Shown: positions 43,963 to 58,157, counted from the first letter of the stretch. The stretch is DNA of 64,000 bases from Archivesica marissinica (GCA_014843695.1 CM026390.1:18782466-18846465), one strand, 5' to 3'. The notes: generated by a model from the letters alone, not told the origin. Program-made: numbers and translations.

Positions 43963-45645
43963 TAGGGATGGCAACGAATAGAGATTTTGGTATTCGAATA
44001 TTCGGTCGGGAAGGTATTCGAATATTCGAATATTTGATAGAATTCTATCAAAAACTAAACATCACTCAAATAAAAAGTGCGTAAACGTCATCTTTCTGTA
44101 AGGCCATGCTAATATGACGACGACTCATTCAGTTATTGTTATCGGGCACTGTACATTGGTTTAAACATTGTTTATTCTAACATTTTACATATAAATTAAC
44201 AGCAGTATACTGAAAGGGATTAGAACGAATGAAAACGTATATAGTTCTTTTCCCTATCAATTGCTTGATATACAATAGGCAGGAGAATAATATATATAAC
44301 AATGAATATACGTGAAATATATTCTAGGTATATGCTAAAGAATTTCAGAAGTTATTGTATTAGTGAGTCAATATAGTTTTGGATGTTAAAAGGAAAAGAT
44401 TAATATTTAAAGGAATATTTAAAGAAAGCTCAAGAACGTGAAATATAAAATCGGAGCACGAGAAGAAGAGATTAGTATAAAGAAAAGTGGTTGAATAGGA
44501 CATGTATACATTCATGGGTGTTTTCACAAATAAACCCACACGTTATTTAAAATTGTATGATACAGGTACGTGTGGGTAGATGTTGTTGCAAAGAGTCTGT
44601 AATATGTCAGTCTTAACACCATCTTCTCACAAGAAACAACGCAACACCAAGTTGCAAGAGCGAAACAGTGCGTTTATTTACCGTGAAGAAGCAAACATAC
44701 AGAACAAATACTACGTACAAACCAATATAACTATTGCACAAATATACAAAATCGTTAATAATAACTTTCAAAAATAACGTTATGCTACGATGCTAATGTT
44801 TGCGTTTCTCTATTTATACAATTCTGTGAAAACTGATATGTCACCTTTACTCAGTTAACTAATATGCGTAGTATTTGCCTCAACTATCCGTCATAGAAAC
44901 ACCTAAGCCGCACAGGCAAAACCACCCTCGTGGGATGGAAACCTGTACCCGTGGCCTGCAAAGCTACCTCTCTGGATAAAGGATGACGGGATATTCACAT
45001 CCTGAGGCTCTCTGTATGTGCTCAAACCCATTAACATTTGTATAAACATTTATTTATATAATATCCCTCATCTGCCATGACATCCCATCTGCATAAAATT
45101 ATAATGCTGGCAGTATCCGTTTACAAATATATAGAGATGTTGATACATGTACTATAAAATCCTAATTTGAATAGCTAAAATTCAATGTTCACGATAAGTC
45201 GTTTCGCCTAGAAGTGAATTCCACCGCGCCCATCGCTCAACATAAAAGGAACACTTTCCACCCGAGCGCACACTCACATACCGGTTTTAGTAAACCTTTG
45301 TGAACAGGTCGTGTTAAGACAAGTGTTCTCGGCTATACGTTGTAACACAGAGAACCGGTTATTCTCAATCACCTACTGTACTTAATCCGATTACATGGTG
45401 TGTCTATTAAAACATGCCATGGGTACAACCACAACATAATTTATTCACACTTCCTGGAGCAATTTCTTTTGTATTGGAAGGTGTTATGATGGTTTCAAAG
45501 GAAAATAAAGTATCTGATTTATGACAGTTTATTTCATTTTTGCAAATATAATATTTTTCCAGAATATTCGAATACTGGAATAGTATTCGGATATTCGGAC
45601 GTCCGAGCGAATATTCGAATATTCGCATATTCGTTGACATCCCTA
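43963..45645. mobile_element. hAT-type non-autonomous element, copy 3
   Basis: TAGGGATGGCAACGAATAG and CATATTCGTTGACATCCCTA ends with a perfect 8-bp duplication GTTTAAAT at 43955-43962 and 45646-45653. Several ATTCGAATATTCG palindromes at both ends. The interior has no transposase; its ORF at 44580-44777 is not recognisable. Confidence 0.9.
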
Positions 45646-45815
45646 GTTTAAATATATTTATTTATCAGGATACATGTAATATACATTGAGAAATATACAG
45701 AAACATACATTTATATCGTGGTATGTGGGTTGATTTAAACATATTTATTTATCAGGATACATGTGATATACATTGAGAAATATACAGAAACATACATTTA
45801 TATCGATATATGGAT
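45646..45815. repeat. About 88-bp direct duplication
   Basis: TTTAAACATATTTATTTATC to ACATACATTTATATCG occurs twice in tandem. Confidence 0.8.
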
Positions 45816-45902
45816 TGAACTGAAAACTAGAAGCTTAAGGTAATTCTTTCCACTGCGTACTAGATGTTGGTACCAGGTATATATTGCAATTTTAATAACT
45901 GT

Positions 45903-46187
45903 GGTAACACGCTGGACTGGTAATCCAGGGATCGCAGGTTCGATCCCCCGTCTGACCATAATAAAATTAACAGTCTTTCAGATGGGACTTTAAACCGAGG
46001 TCTCGTGTCGGTGCTTTACACCGTGCACATAAAAGAACCAGAGGAGACTCTGGAATGGGTCTCTGTCTGTATCATTGCACTATCCTCCAAAATCTAAAAT
46101 GAATAATCTCTTCAGGAGGCGTCGCTCATATGGGCAACCGGTAGTGATGATAAATAAACGTAAAACGCACGCACGCACACACACACG
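45903..46187 (+). mobile_element. SINE family A
   Basis: GGTAACACGCTGGACTGG, B box, full body, ACGCACGC/ACAC tail. Confidence 0.88.
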
Positions 46188-46435
46188 ATGACAATCATAT
46201 GTGTATAGACATATATATGTTATGTTTGAATAATTTTCACTATCTAAACGCAATAGAGGAATTTTATATTGCGGACATTTTGCACAATTAAGTTATTTTA
46301 TGCAAGCATTGGGTGTTATTAAATTATCATTTGTATCGTTATTGTAAAATCATTTTTGCTCACAAATAGAATAATGACACAGAACAGGGATCTAAAATAT
46401 GTTATTTAGGATTTGAGCCTCTGTACCTCAGTATT

Positions 46436-46680
46436 TGGCTGTCCGATTAGGGCAGTGGTTAGCGCGTTCGCTTCTCACCAATGCAAACCGGGTTCGATCA
46501 TCGGACCGGGAAGTAAGTGAAATGGTATGGTGGTCGCCAGATCGGACAGGTGGGTTTTCTCCGGGTACTCCGTTTTCCTCCTTACCACATTTACGCTTTC
46601 ATCCGCGCCAACGAGAGTGATTAATATAAGTTGTTAAAACTTGCTTTGCAATCATTGTAAAATAAGTAAAATAAATAAAG
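46436..46680 (+). mobile_element. tRNA-derived SINE (family S), full copy
   Basis: Head GCTGTCCGATTAGGGCAGTG with GGTTCGATCAT B box. Middle block GGTGGTCGCCAGATCGGACA and CTCCGGGTACTCCG. Tail GAGTGATTAATATAAGTTGT + TAAAACTTG that matches the tail of SINE family B. Confidence 0.85.
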
Positions 46681-46691
46681 TTTAAACTTAA

Positions 46692-47091
46692 AGCGACATT
46701 ACATTGCAAAATGCCCCAAAAATGCTTCTTGACGTATAAATAGCATTGCTAATACAAATTCGTCCGAAATAATTCGAAACCTAACTTTCTATACATAAAC
46801 ATTGTTGTTGTGGTATACAAACACTCAAAAGTGAAAGTAAGATTTCATATAACTGTCAGCTACGCTCCTGAATTGATGAGTGTATACTATTGGAGTCTAT
46901 ACCAAGCGCGTGCTACTGTCAGGATACACTCGATGTTACATTAGTTTGTTATGTCAACAAACGTCGTATACGACGTTAGTTTATTAGTTGAACTATTCAG
47001 CTTTTGAGGCAAATATTCGGAAAACATTTATACCATATAATAGGGAAATATATTCTGTAGAAATTTGCGTTTTCACCGAGGTAATGTCGCT
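46692..47091. mobile_element. TTAA-flanked MITE (AGCGACATTACAT termini)
   Basis: AGCGACATTACATTG and GAGGTAATGTCGCT, TTAA at 46688-46691 and 47092-47095; 400 bp. Confidence 0.85.
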
Positions 47092-47424
47092 TTAAACAAA
47101 CGGGACAGACATGTGTATTATCTCGGTAAGTTTTGTCAGCTCTCCCTCTAACTAAGAACTTGATCATGCATCTACCAAGTCTCGCCATTATAGCATCGTT
47201 TTTCCCTGTTTCCTTAGATCTGAAACTTTCTAGGAATATTTCTTGGACTATTCATGCAGCTGGTAGAAAAATCAGTGTTTAATCAAGAAAATGCAGTAAT
47301 ATGAGTAGATAACGACATTCACACATCGATTTTATGAAGACACAGTAAATACAGTAGCTAGTTTAGAATGACAGAAAAATTGTTTTCAACATTGTCTTTA
47401 CAATTATTGTGCTGGCAATTGACC
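47092..47424. other. Unassigned DNA before the satellite
   Basis: No feature recognised. Confidence 0.3.
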
Positions 47425-50400
47425 AATAATGCCGGCGGGATACTTAAACAGGGACAATAATTCAGATGGGATACTTAAACAGGGACAATACTGCCGGCGG
47501 GATACTTAAACAGGGACAATACTGCCGACGGGATACTTAAACAGGGACAATACTGCCGACGGGATACTTAAACAGGGACAATACTGCCGATAGGATACTT
47601 AAACAGGGACAATACTGCCGATAGGATACTTAAACAGGGACAATACTGCCGATGGGATACTTAAACAGGGACAATACTGCCGGCGGGAAACTTAAACAGG
47701 GACAATACTGCCGACGGGATACTTAAACAGGGACAATACTGCCGATGGGATACTTAAACAAGGACAATACTGCCGACGGGATACTTAAACAGGGACAATA
47801 ATGCCGACGGCATACTTAAACAGGGACAATACTGCCGACGGGATACTTAAACAGGGACAATAATGCCGACGGGATACTTAAACAGGGACAATACTCCGAC
47901 GGGATTTAAACAGGGACAATACTGCCGACGGTACTTAAACATGGACAATAATGCCGACGGGATACTGTTTAAACTTAAACAGGGGCAATAATGCCGACGG
48001 GATACTTAAACAGGGGCAAGAATGCCGACGGGATACTTAAACAGGGGCAAGAATGCCGACGGGATACTTAAACAGGGACAATACTGCCGGCGGGATACTT
48101 AAACAGGGACAATATTGCCAGCGGGATACTTAAACAGGGACAATACTGCCGGCGGGATACTTAAACAGGGACAATACTGCCGACCGGATACTTAAACAGG
48201 GACAATACTGCCGGCGGGATACTTAAACAGGGACAATAATTCCGATGGGATACTTAAACAGGGACAATACTGCCGGCGGGATACTTAAACAGGGACAATA
48301 CTGCCGACGGGATACTTAAACAGGGACAATACTGCCGACGGGATACTTAAACAGGGACAATACTGCCGATAGGATACTTAAACAGGGACAATACTGCCGG
48401 CGGGAAACTTAAACAGGACAATACTGCCGACGGGATACTTAAACAGGGACAATACTGCCGATGGGATACTTAAACAGGGACAATACTGCCGATGGGATAC
48501 TTAAACAAGGACAATACTGCCGACGGGATACTTAAACAGGGACAATAATGCCGACGAGATACTTAAACAGGGACAATACTGCCGAAGGGATACTTAAACA
48601 GGGACAATACTGTCGGCAGAATAATTAAACAGGGACAATACTGCCGACGGGATACTTAAACAGGGACAATACTGCCGGCGGGATACTTAAACAGGGACAA
48701 TACTGCCGGCGGGATACTTAAGCAGGGACAATTTCTGTAAGCTACATCTTTACTAAGATTAAATTAGTCTTCATTGACCAATACTGCCGGCGGGATACTT
48801 AAACAAGGACAATACTGCCGACGGGATACTTAAAAAGGGACAATACTGCCGACGGGATACTTAAACAGGGACAATACTGCCGATAGGATACTTAAACAGG
48901 GACAATACTGCCGATAGGATACTTAAACAGGGACAATACTGCCGATGGGATACTTAAACAGGGACAATACTGCCGGCGGGAAACTTAAACAGGGACAATA
49001 CTGCCGACGGGATACTTAAACAGGGACAATACTGCCGATGGGATACTTAAACAAGGACAATACTGCCGACGGGATACTTAAACAGGGACAATAATGCCGA
49101 CGGCATACTTAAACAGGGACAATACTGCCGACGGGATACTTAAACAGGGACAATAATGCCGACGGGATACTTAAACAGGGACAATACTGCCGACGGGATA
49201 CTTAAACAGGGACAATAATACCGACGGGATAATTAAACAGGGACAATACTGCCGACGGGATACTTAAACATGGACAATAATGCCGACGGGATACTGTTTA
49301 AACTTAAACAGGGGCAATAATGCCGACGGGATACTTAAACAGGGGCAAGAATGCCGACGGGATACTTAAACAGGGGCAAGAATGCCGACGGGATACTTAA
49401 ACAGGGACAATACTGCCGGCGGGATACTTAAACAGGGACAATATTGCCAGCGGGATACTTAAACAGGGACAATACTGCCGGCGGGATACTTAAACAGGGA
49501 CAATACTGCCGACCGGATACTTAAACAGGGACAATACTGCCGGCGGGATACTTAAACAGGGACAATAATTCCGATGGGATACTTAAACAGGGACAATACT
49601 GCCGGCGGGATACTTAAACAGGGACAATACTGCCGACGGGATACTTAAACAGGGACAATACTGCCGACGGGATACTTAAACAGGGACAATACTGCCGATA
49701 GGATACTTAAACAGGGACAATACTGCCGGCGGGAAACTTAAACAGGACAATACTGCCGACGGGATACTTAAACAGGGACAATACTGCCGATGGGATACTT
49801 AAACAGGGACAATACTGCCGATGGGATACTTAAACAAGGACAATACTGCCGACGGGATACTTAAACAGGGACAATAATGCCGACGAGATACTTAAACAGG
49901 GACAATACTGCCGAAGGGATACTTAAACAGGGACAATACTGTCGGCAGAATAATTAAACAGGGACAATACTGCCGACGGGATACTTAAACAGGGACAATA
50001 CTGCCGGCGGGATACTTAAACAGGGACAATACTGCCGGCGGGATACTTAAGCAGGGACAATTTCTGTAAGCTACATCTTTACTAAGATTAAATTAGTCTT
50101 CATTGACCAATACTGCCGGCGGGATACTTAAACAAGGACAATACTGTCGACGGGATACTTAAAAAGGGACAATACTGCCGATGGGATACTTAAACAAGGA
50201 CAATACTGCCGACGGGATACTTAAACAGGGACAATAATGCCGACGGGATACTTAAACTGGGACAATACTGCCGGCGGGATACTTAAACAGGGACAATACT
50301 GCCGACGGGATACTTAAACAGGGACTTAAACAGGGACAATAATGCCGACGGGATACTTAAACAGGGACAATACTGCCGGCGGGATACTTAAACAGGGACA

Positions 50401-52925
50401 ATACTGCCGACGGGATACTTAAACAGGGACATACTGCCGATGGGATACTTAAACAAGGACAATACTGCCGACGGGATACTTAAACAGGGACAATAATGCC
50501 GACGGGATACTTAAACAGGGACAATACTGCCGACGGGATACTTAAACAGGGACAATAATAACGACGGGATAATTAAACAGGGACAATACTGCCGACGGGA
50601 TACTTAAACATGGACAATAATGCCGACGGTTGGGTTGGGGGTTTGGTGGGGATACTTAAACAGGGACAATACTGCCGGCGGGATACTTAAACAGGGACAA
50701 TACTGCCGGCGGGATACTTAAACAGGGACAATACTGCCGGCGGGATACTTAAACAGGGACAATACTGCCGGCGGGATACTTAAACAGGGACAATACTGCC
50801 GGCGGGATACTTAAACAGGGACAATACTGCCGGCGGGTACTTAAACAGGGAAATTTAAACTACATTACTAAGATTAAATTAGTCTTCATTGACCAATACT
50901 GCCGGCGGGATACTTAAACAGGGACAATACTGCCGGCGGGATACCTAAACAGGGACAATACTGCCGGCGGGATACTTAAACAGGGAAAATACTGCCGGCG
51001 TGATACTTAAACAGGGACAATATTGCTGGCGGGATACTTAAACAGGGACAATAATGCCGACGGGATACTTAAACAGGGAAAATACTGCCGGCGGGATGCT
51101 TAAACAGGGACAATACTGCCGACGGGATACTTAAACAGGGACAATACTGCCGACGGGATACTTAAACAGGGACAATAATGCCGACGGGATACTTAAACAG
51201 GGACAATACTGCCGGCGGGATACTTAAACAGGGACAATACTGTCGGCAGAATAATTAAACAGGACAATACTGCCGACGGGATACTTAAACAGGGACAATA
51301 CTGCCGACGGGATACTTAAACAGGGACAATACTGCCGACGGGATACTTAAACAGGGACAATACTGCCGACGGGATACTTAAACAGGGACAATACTGCCGA
51401 CGGGATACTTAAACAGGGACAATACTGCCGATGGGATATTAAACAGGGACAATACTGCCGACGGGATACTTAAACATGGACATAATGCCGACGGGATACT
51501 TAAACAGGGACAATACTGCCGGCGGGATACTTAAACAGGGACAATAATGCCGACGGGATAATTAAACAGGGACAATACTGCCGACGGGATACTTAAATAT
51601 GGACAATAATGCCGACGGGATACTGTTTTTAAACAGGGGCAATAATGCCGGCGGGATACTTAAACAGGGACAATAATGCCGACGGGATACTTAAACAGGG
51701 ACATTACTGCCGGCGGGATACTTAAACAGGGACAATACTGCCGGCGGGATACTTAAACAGGGACAATACTGCCGACGGGATACTTAAACAGGGACAATAC
51801 TGCCGGCGGGATACTTAAACAGGGACAATATTGCCAGCGGGATACTTAAACAGGGACAATACTGCCGGCGGGATACTTAAACAGGGACAATACTGTCGGC
51901 AGAATAATTAAACAGGGACAATACTGCCGACGGGATACTTAAACAGGGAAACAGGGACAATACTGCCGGCGGGATACTTAAACAGGGACAATAATGCCGG
52001 CGGGATACTTAACAGGGACAATACTGCCGGCGGGATACTTAAACAGGGACAATACTGCTGGCGGGATACTTAAACAGGGACATATTGCCGGCGGGATACT
52101 TAAACAGGGACAATAATGCCGGCGGGATACTTAAACAGGGACAATATTGCCGGCGGGATACTTAAACAGGGACAATACTGTCGGCGGGATAATTAAACAG
52201 GGACAATACTGCCGACGGGATACTTAAACAGGGACAATACTGCCGGCGGGATACTTAAACAGGGACAATATTGCCGGCGGGTTACTTAAACAGGGACAAT
52301 ACTGTCGGCGGGATAATTAAACAGGGACAATACTGCCGGCGGGATACTTAAACAGGGACAATACTGCCAGCGGGATATTTAAACAGTGACAATACTGCCG
52401 ACGGGTTACTTAAACAGGGACAATATTGCCGGCGGGATACTTAAACAGGGACAATACTGCCGGCGGGAAACTTAAACAGGACAAACTGCCGACGGGATAC
52501 TTAAACAGGGACAATACTGCCGATGGGATACTTAAACAAGGACAATACTGCCGACGGGATACTTAAACAGGGACAATAATGCCGACGGCATACTTAAACA
52601 GGGACAATACTGCCGATGGGATACTTAAACAGGGACAATAATGCCGATGGGATACTTAAACAGGGACAATACTGCCGACGGGATACTTAAACAGGGACAA
52701 TAATACCGACGGGATAATTAAACAGGGACAATACTGCCGACGGGATACTTAAACATGGACAATAATGCCGACGGGATACTGTTTAAACTTAAACAGGGGC
52801 AATAATGCCGACGGGATACTTAAACAGGGGCAAGAATGCCGACGGGATACTTAAACAGGGGCAAGAATGCCGACGGGATACTTAAACAGGGACAATACTG
52901 CCGGCGGGATACTTAAACAGGGACA
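47425..52925. repeat. 31-bp satellite with 1329-bp higher-order repeat, running into a gap
   Basis: The unit is GATACTTAAACAGGGACAAT then ACTGCCGACGG, roughly 175 copies. Two markers recur 1329 bp apart: GATACTGTTTAAACTTAAAC (47961, 49290, again about 52774) and ATTTCTGTAAGCTACATCTT (48731, 50060; a shorter relative near 50850). Unit variants between the markers also repeat in order. Many CpGs and GCCGGC sites. True length unknown because it ends in N. Confidence 0.96.
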
Positions 52926-53925
52926 NNNNNNNNNNNNNNNNNNNNNNNNNNNNNNNNNNNNNNNNNNNNNNNNNNNNNNNNNNNNNNNNNNNNNNNNNNN
53001 NNNNNNNNNNNNNNNNNNNNNNNNNNNNNNNNNNNNNNNNNNNNNNNNNNNNNNNNNNNNNNNNNNNNNNNNNNNNNNNNNNNNNNNNNNNNNNNNNNNN
53101 NNNNNNNNNNNNNNNNNNNNNNNNNNNNNNNNNNNNNNNNNNNNNNNNNNNNNNNNNNNNNNNNNNNNNNNNNNNNNNNNNNNNNNNNNNNNNNNNNNNN
53201 NNNNNNNNNNNNNNNNNNNNNNNNNNNNNNNNNNNNNNNNNNNNNNNNNNNNNNNNNNNNNNNNNNNNNNNNNNNNNNNNNNNNNNNNNNNNNNNNNNNN
53301 NNNNNNNNNNNNNNNNNNNNNNNNNNNNNNNNNNNNNNNNNNNNNNNNNNNNNNNNNNNNNNNNNNNNNNNNNNNNNNNNNNNNNNNNNNNNNNNNNNNN
53401 NNNNNNNNNNNNNNNNNNNNNNNNNNNNNNNNNNNNNNNNNNNNNNNNNNNNNNNNNNNNNNNNNNNNNNNNNNNNNNNNNNNNNNNNNNNNNNNNNNNN
53501 NNNNNNNNNNNNNNNNNNNNNNNNNNNNNNNNNNNNNNNNNNNNNNNNNNNNNNNNNNNNNNNNNNNNNNNNNNNNNNNNNNNNNNNNNNNNNNNNNNNN
53601 NNNNNNNNNNNNNNNNNNNNNNNNNNNNNNNNNNNNNNNNNNNNNNNNNNNNNNNNNNNNNNNNNNNNNNNNNNNNNNNNNNNNNNNNNNNNNNNNNNNN
53701 NNNNNNNNNNNNNNNNNNNNNNNNNNNNNNNNNNNNNNNNNNNNNNNNNNNNNNNNNNNNNNNNNNNNNNNNNNNNNNNNNNNNNNNNNNNNNNNNNNNN
53801 NNNNNNNNNNNNNNNNNNNNNNNNNNNNNNNNNNNNNNNNNNNNNNNNNNNNNNNNNNNNNNNNNNNNNNNNNNNNNNNNNNNNNNNNNNNNNNNNNNNN
53901 NNNNNNNNNNNNNNNNNNNNNNNNN
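52926..53925. other. Assembly gap, 1000 N
   Basis: Placeholder-size gap entered from the 31-bp satellite. Sequence on the right is unrelated to the satellite, so the array ends inside. Confidence 0.99.
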
Positions 53926-56900
53926 AAACAATAGTATTTAGCAAATCATTAATTGAAAATCCCCAAGCGATTAAGCTTGTAAACATGTATATGGGAACAT
54001 ACTTGTCTGAGAAATTTAAAATTTAAATTGGGACCCAGAGCCCCTGGTCCAAATTACCCGGATTGGTAGTATGACTGCGCGCAGAGCAACTAGCGAGCTC
54101 AGTCCGGCCGGGTAAAGCCCATACTGCCGGTGTTTTGTGACTAAGAAACTCTAAAACTAAATAAAGCTAGTTTAAATTGTATTGGTAGTGATCTACAAGA
54201 TCACTTCAATACAATGGTAAATTCTGGAAATTTTCATCTAAATTTTTTTTTTGTAACAAGGATTGATAAATCCTATATATTTATAACTTTCTAGTAACTT
54301 CATACTGTTGTTTATCCAAAACAAACATCAACATTTTCCTTGATCCACCAATATTCAAATTGAGGCCCTTATGCTACGTCATAAGCGAAATGCTTAATTT
54401 GTACAATTTTGGCCGGTTTTTGGTCAATTTCAAAGTCAAAAAAAAAAAAATCAAGGATCTATATTCATAATCTACATGTAAAGTTCTATTTCGAACTCTA
54501 ACTACATCAATATCACACCCTTAGTACAATATATACAAAAAAAAAAAAATTATCTGAAAATTTTAAATATGTTTAGCTGGAGCGGATTACCATCCTGGTA
54601 TAGTCTCAACAACTACATATTCACCTAAAACCTAAATATTCTTGTACATGAGTATGCTTCATTAGATACTCAAGTTCCTAAGTCAAGGTTATGTAATTAT
54701 CGACCTCATTCATCTGGTTAGGACACTCAACTTGACCAGGTGGTTGAATTGAGGCCCTAACTTTCCTACAGTACGACAGAAATGTCTAATTTCTGTAAAT
54801 TCGGGCCAAAAATTTCCAAACTTCTGGTGGTTGCAATTTAATTTTTTAAAGAATTCTCTATATCACTAGTAACATTAACATGTTATTGACTTGGACAGAA
54901 CTATTATTCTGACCAGGCCCTGTCAGTATTCACCTAGAGGCCCTCCTCCTATGGCACAAGGAAATATCCTAAATCACAAATTTTCCATAGTAATTTGGTA
55001 AATTCCACTACCATACATGGATATTACTATTTTCATACACCTTGGTATATTGAACCTACTATCCTGTAGACTATCTACCACATAGTTGTTATATCAACAC
55101 AGTATTTGGAAGAAATGCCATCTGAAGTGTCAATATGCAGTTGGACATTTCTATTTACCAACTCTGTGCAGCCATACGGCAAAATTGTGTAATTTCTATC
55201 AATGATCTAATGACCATCTGATTAAATTATCTAGAGATTTTAGTGTTCTTTATTAAAGTCAACATTATGTTAACAAAGCTTGATCAACTTCAAGAAGTAA
55301 TCTTCAGTAATTCTAAAACTGAAGCTCAAATGCTACGACACTAGTCATTAGCCCAAACGTCTAATTTCTGTAAATTTGGGCCAAAAATTACTAAATTTCT
55401 GGTGGTTGTAATTTAATTTTTTAAAGACTTCTCTACATTACTAGTAACATTAACATGTTATTGACTTGGACATAACTATTATTCTGACCACGCCCTGTCA
55501 GTATTCACCTTGAGGCCCCTCTCCTATGGCACAAGGAAATATCCAAAATCACAAATTTTCCATAGTAATTTGGTAAATCCCACTACAATACATGGATATT
55601 ACTATTTTCATACACCTTGGTACATTGAACCTACTATCCTGTAGACTATCTACCACATAGTTGTTATATCAACACAGTATTTGGAAAAAATGCCATCTGA
55701 AGTGTCAATATGCAGTTGAACATTTCTATTTACAGATATTTCTATGTGCAGCCATATGGCAAAATTGTGTAATTTCTATCAATGATCTAATAATCATCTG
55801 ATTAAATTATCTAGAGTTTTTAGTGTTCTTTATTAAAGTCAACATTATGTTAACAAAGTTTGATCAACTTCAAGAAGTAATTCTCAGCAATTCTACAACT
55901 GAAGCTCAAATGCTACGACACTAGTCATTAGCCCAAATTTACGTCTTTTCTAACAATTCTTCATTACTCTTAATAACACTTCAATAGGTATTAGACTGTA
56001 AAACTTAACCTATAAATATACATAAGTTATGAATAAGCTTAACAACAAACTTAAAACAAACAAGGACACCCTACAACATCCTCAACTTTAATTAAGGTCA
56101 TCAGACACCCTCAAGTCGCATGCGTAACCTGGCCGGCGGAGTAGTCATATGAGCAATTACTGCGTGCGGTCGGTCGTTCTCCGAAATCACCGAGTAAACA
56201 ACGGAACCGGTACTCCTGTCATGAAATCTTCGTCTCGCGAGCGATCGCTAATCTTTATTAGTTTGGCATTCCCCTGTGTGACTAAGTTTTATTGTAAATA
56301 GCCAAGATCTGATAGTTTTTTAAACTTAAATGTAATCTTAAAAGGCCCTACGAAGGTGACCGTTGTTTGTACGGAAGTGTATTTTACCACATTATTTTTA
56401 AACGTTGTCACCCAGGGGTCAAGCCGCCTTTTTTTAGATGTAATTTTTATGATCCCAGTACACGGGGGTATATAGGGGGGGTATTATTTGTTTGGTACAC
56501 ATATCACACATTGTACAACCTACTATGGAATTAGTTTTATGTAAATATTTTCAGGGGCAACCCATGATAGTTTAGTTTGGTGATACTTATATATGTTAAA
56601 AAAGTTGACCAAACATCATAGTAGGCTGACACCTCTAACGGTTTAGTCGTTTGTGATATGTGAAGTTCTCTATCCTGTTGACATTTTCCATAACTATGGA
56701 AGCTATTTTACTACCAGTTATATATCTGTATTACTGGTAGTAACTATATGTACTTGGGATCAATCAACTAAATGTCTTAGTACAGATACATATTAAGATA
56801 GTCCACGAATTTTAATCTTCGTAGCTACCTCGATACTGCTGTGCACTATACAAGGTTATCTTCTACACTGGTTTGAATGCTACTTAGAATCAAATATTTG

Positions 56901-57300
56901 TACGGTTTTTATCTCAGCTAGGACACGGTATAAATCGGACTAACAAACGATTTACTAACCAACTTATGTCTAAATCTTCTTAGAATTAGTAATTGCACCG
57001 GGTAATTTCTTCACCCGGTCTACCTCCGACCCCCGTTGGTACACAATAGTGTGCGAGCGGGGGTGGGAGATATGAAAACCGAACACACTCTGAGATTATT
57101 GCAACCCACATAGCCCTCTAAACACCATAGCATTGTAATTGTATTAGTTTATTAACTATCTATTTGTCTTCCGCTAATGTCGAAACCCTCGCGGTTCTTT
57201 GAATCATCTTAGCTTATTTAGTCGCCCAAATGCATTTATGCGGTGGCGACTTTAAATAAACCTATATAGTTAGTCTTTAAAAAAAAGAAAAACAGAAATA
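53926..57300. other. Non-coding 3.4-kb stretch with a 575-bp duplication
   Basis: No ORF over 60 codons. About 54778-55352 and 55353-55935 are diverged direct copies (both contain TATGGCACAAGGAAATATCC and CATAGTTGTTATATCAACAC). A SINE D tail complement (CTAATGTCGAAACCCTCGCG) lies near 57173. It may be one large non-autonomous element; no termini recognised. Confidence 0.5.
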
Positions 57301-58157
57301 GAATTAAAGAATATAATAATAACAGCTAAATATTAGAAATTAATAACAAACCTGTGTGTAAATTTTAGGACTATACTTTGTGTTAAAGAACTTTGTGGAA
57401 ATAAATTAACTTTGTGATACACTATATATATTTAAACTGGAATAAAGTGTTAAGAATCATAACTGAACTTTGTGAAATTGGACAAAACCCATTGTTAGAT
57501 AAAATTGTTATAACCTTCTGAAAATAAATTGTTATAAACTTCAACAAGTCTTTGTGACTAAATAACTATAAAATAAATAAGTGCTCCAAAGCTTGAGCAG
57601 CATCGTCGTTACCAAGTAAAGTAAACGTTCGCTGTACGCGAAATAATAAAAAACACCACTGTATAATAGTAGCATTGGGTTTATGTAATGTTGATCCTAA
57701 ACAGAACCAGTGTACATCAACGCAACATTTGCAGTAATACATTATTTGTATCATTTTTTTCCTTCAAATTAACGTGTATGAATTCATTTTGAAAGGAAGT
57801 ATGTTGTATATACAATTGTTCCAGTTTAAATACAAATTTTTGCAATATTAGTATTGAATTTCTTACATGAATCATTAAATCCCAAGACAACAAATATCAC
57901 TTGGAGAAATGCAATCACCCGCGCTATGCACTTAATTTATAATAGCATCTTTTGTCAGTATTTGCAGAACAATAAACATGATTTACAATGCTGTCATTAC
58001 TTCCGGTAAACAAGCTTGCATGATTCTACGACTGGCTGTCAATTTTATATACACGGCATACATGTAGGCACTGAAATAATTGGTAAACCCATCAGATAAA
58101 TTTAGTCACGACCACAGAATGTTACCTTGACCCCAAGTAATTTTCCATAAATAGCTG
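57301..58157. other. Unassigned AT-rich DNA upstream of the synthase exon
   Basis: No upstream synthase exon recognised. The minus-strand ORF at 57566-57754 has no coding support. Confidence 0.35.

Noticed and set aside
47425..52925. CRISPR-like array
   Set aside because: 31-bp units are contiguous tandem copies without unique spacers, in an animal genome.
39656..53986. Four ORFs of about 350 codons made of X
   Set aside because: They run through the two 1000-N gaps.
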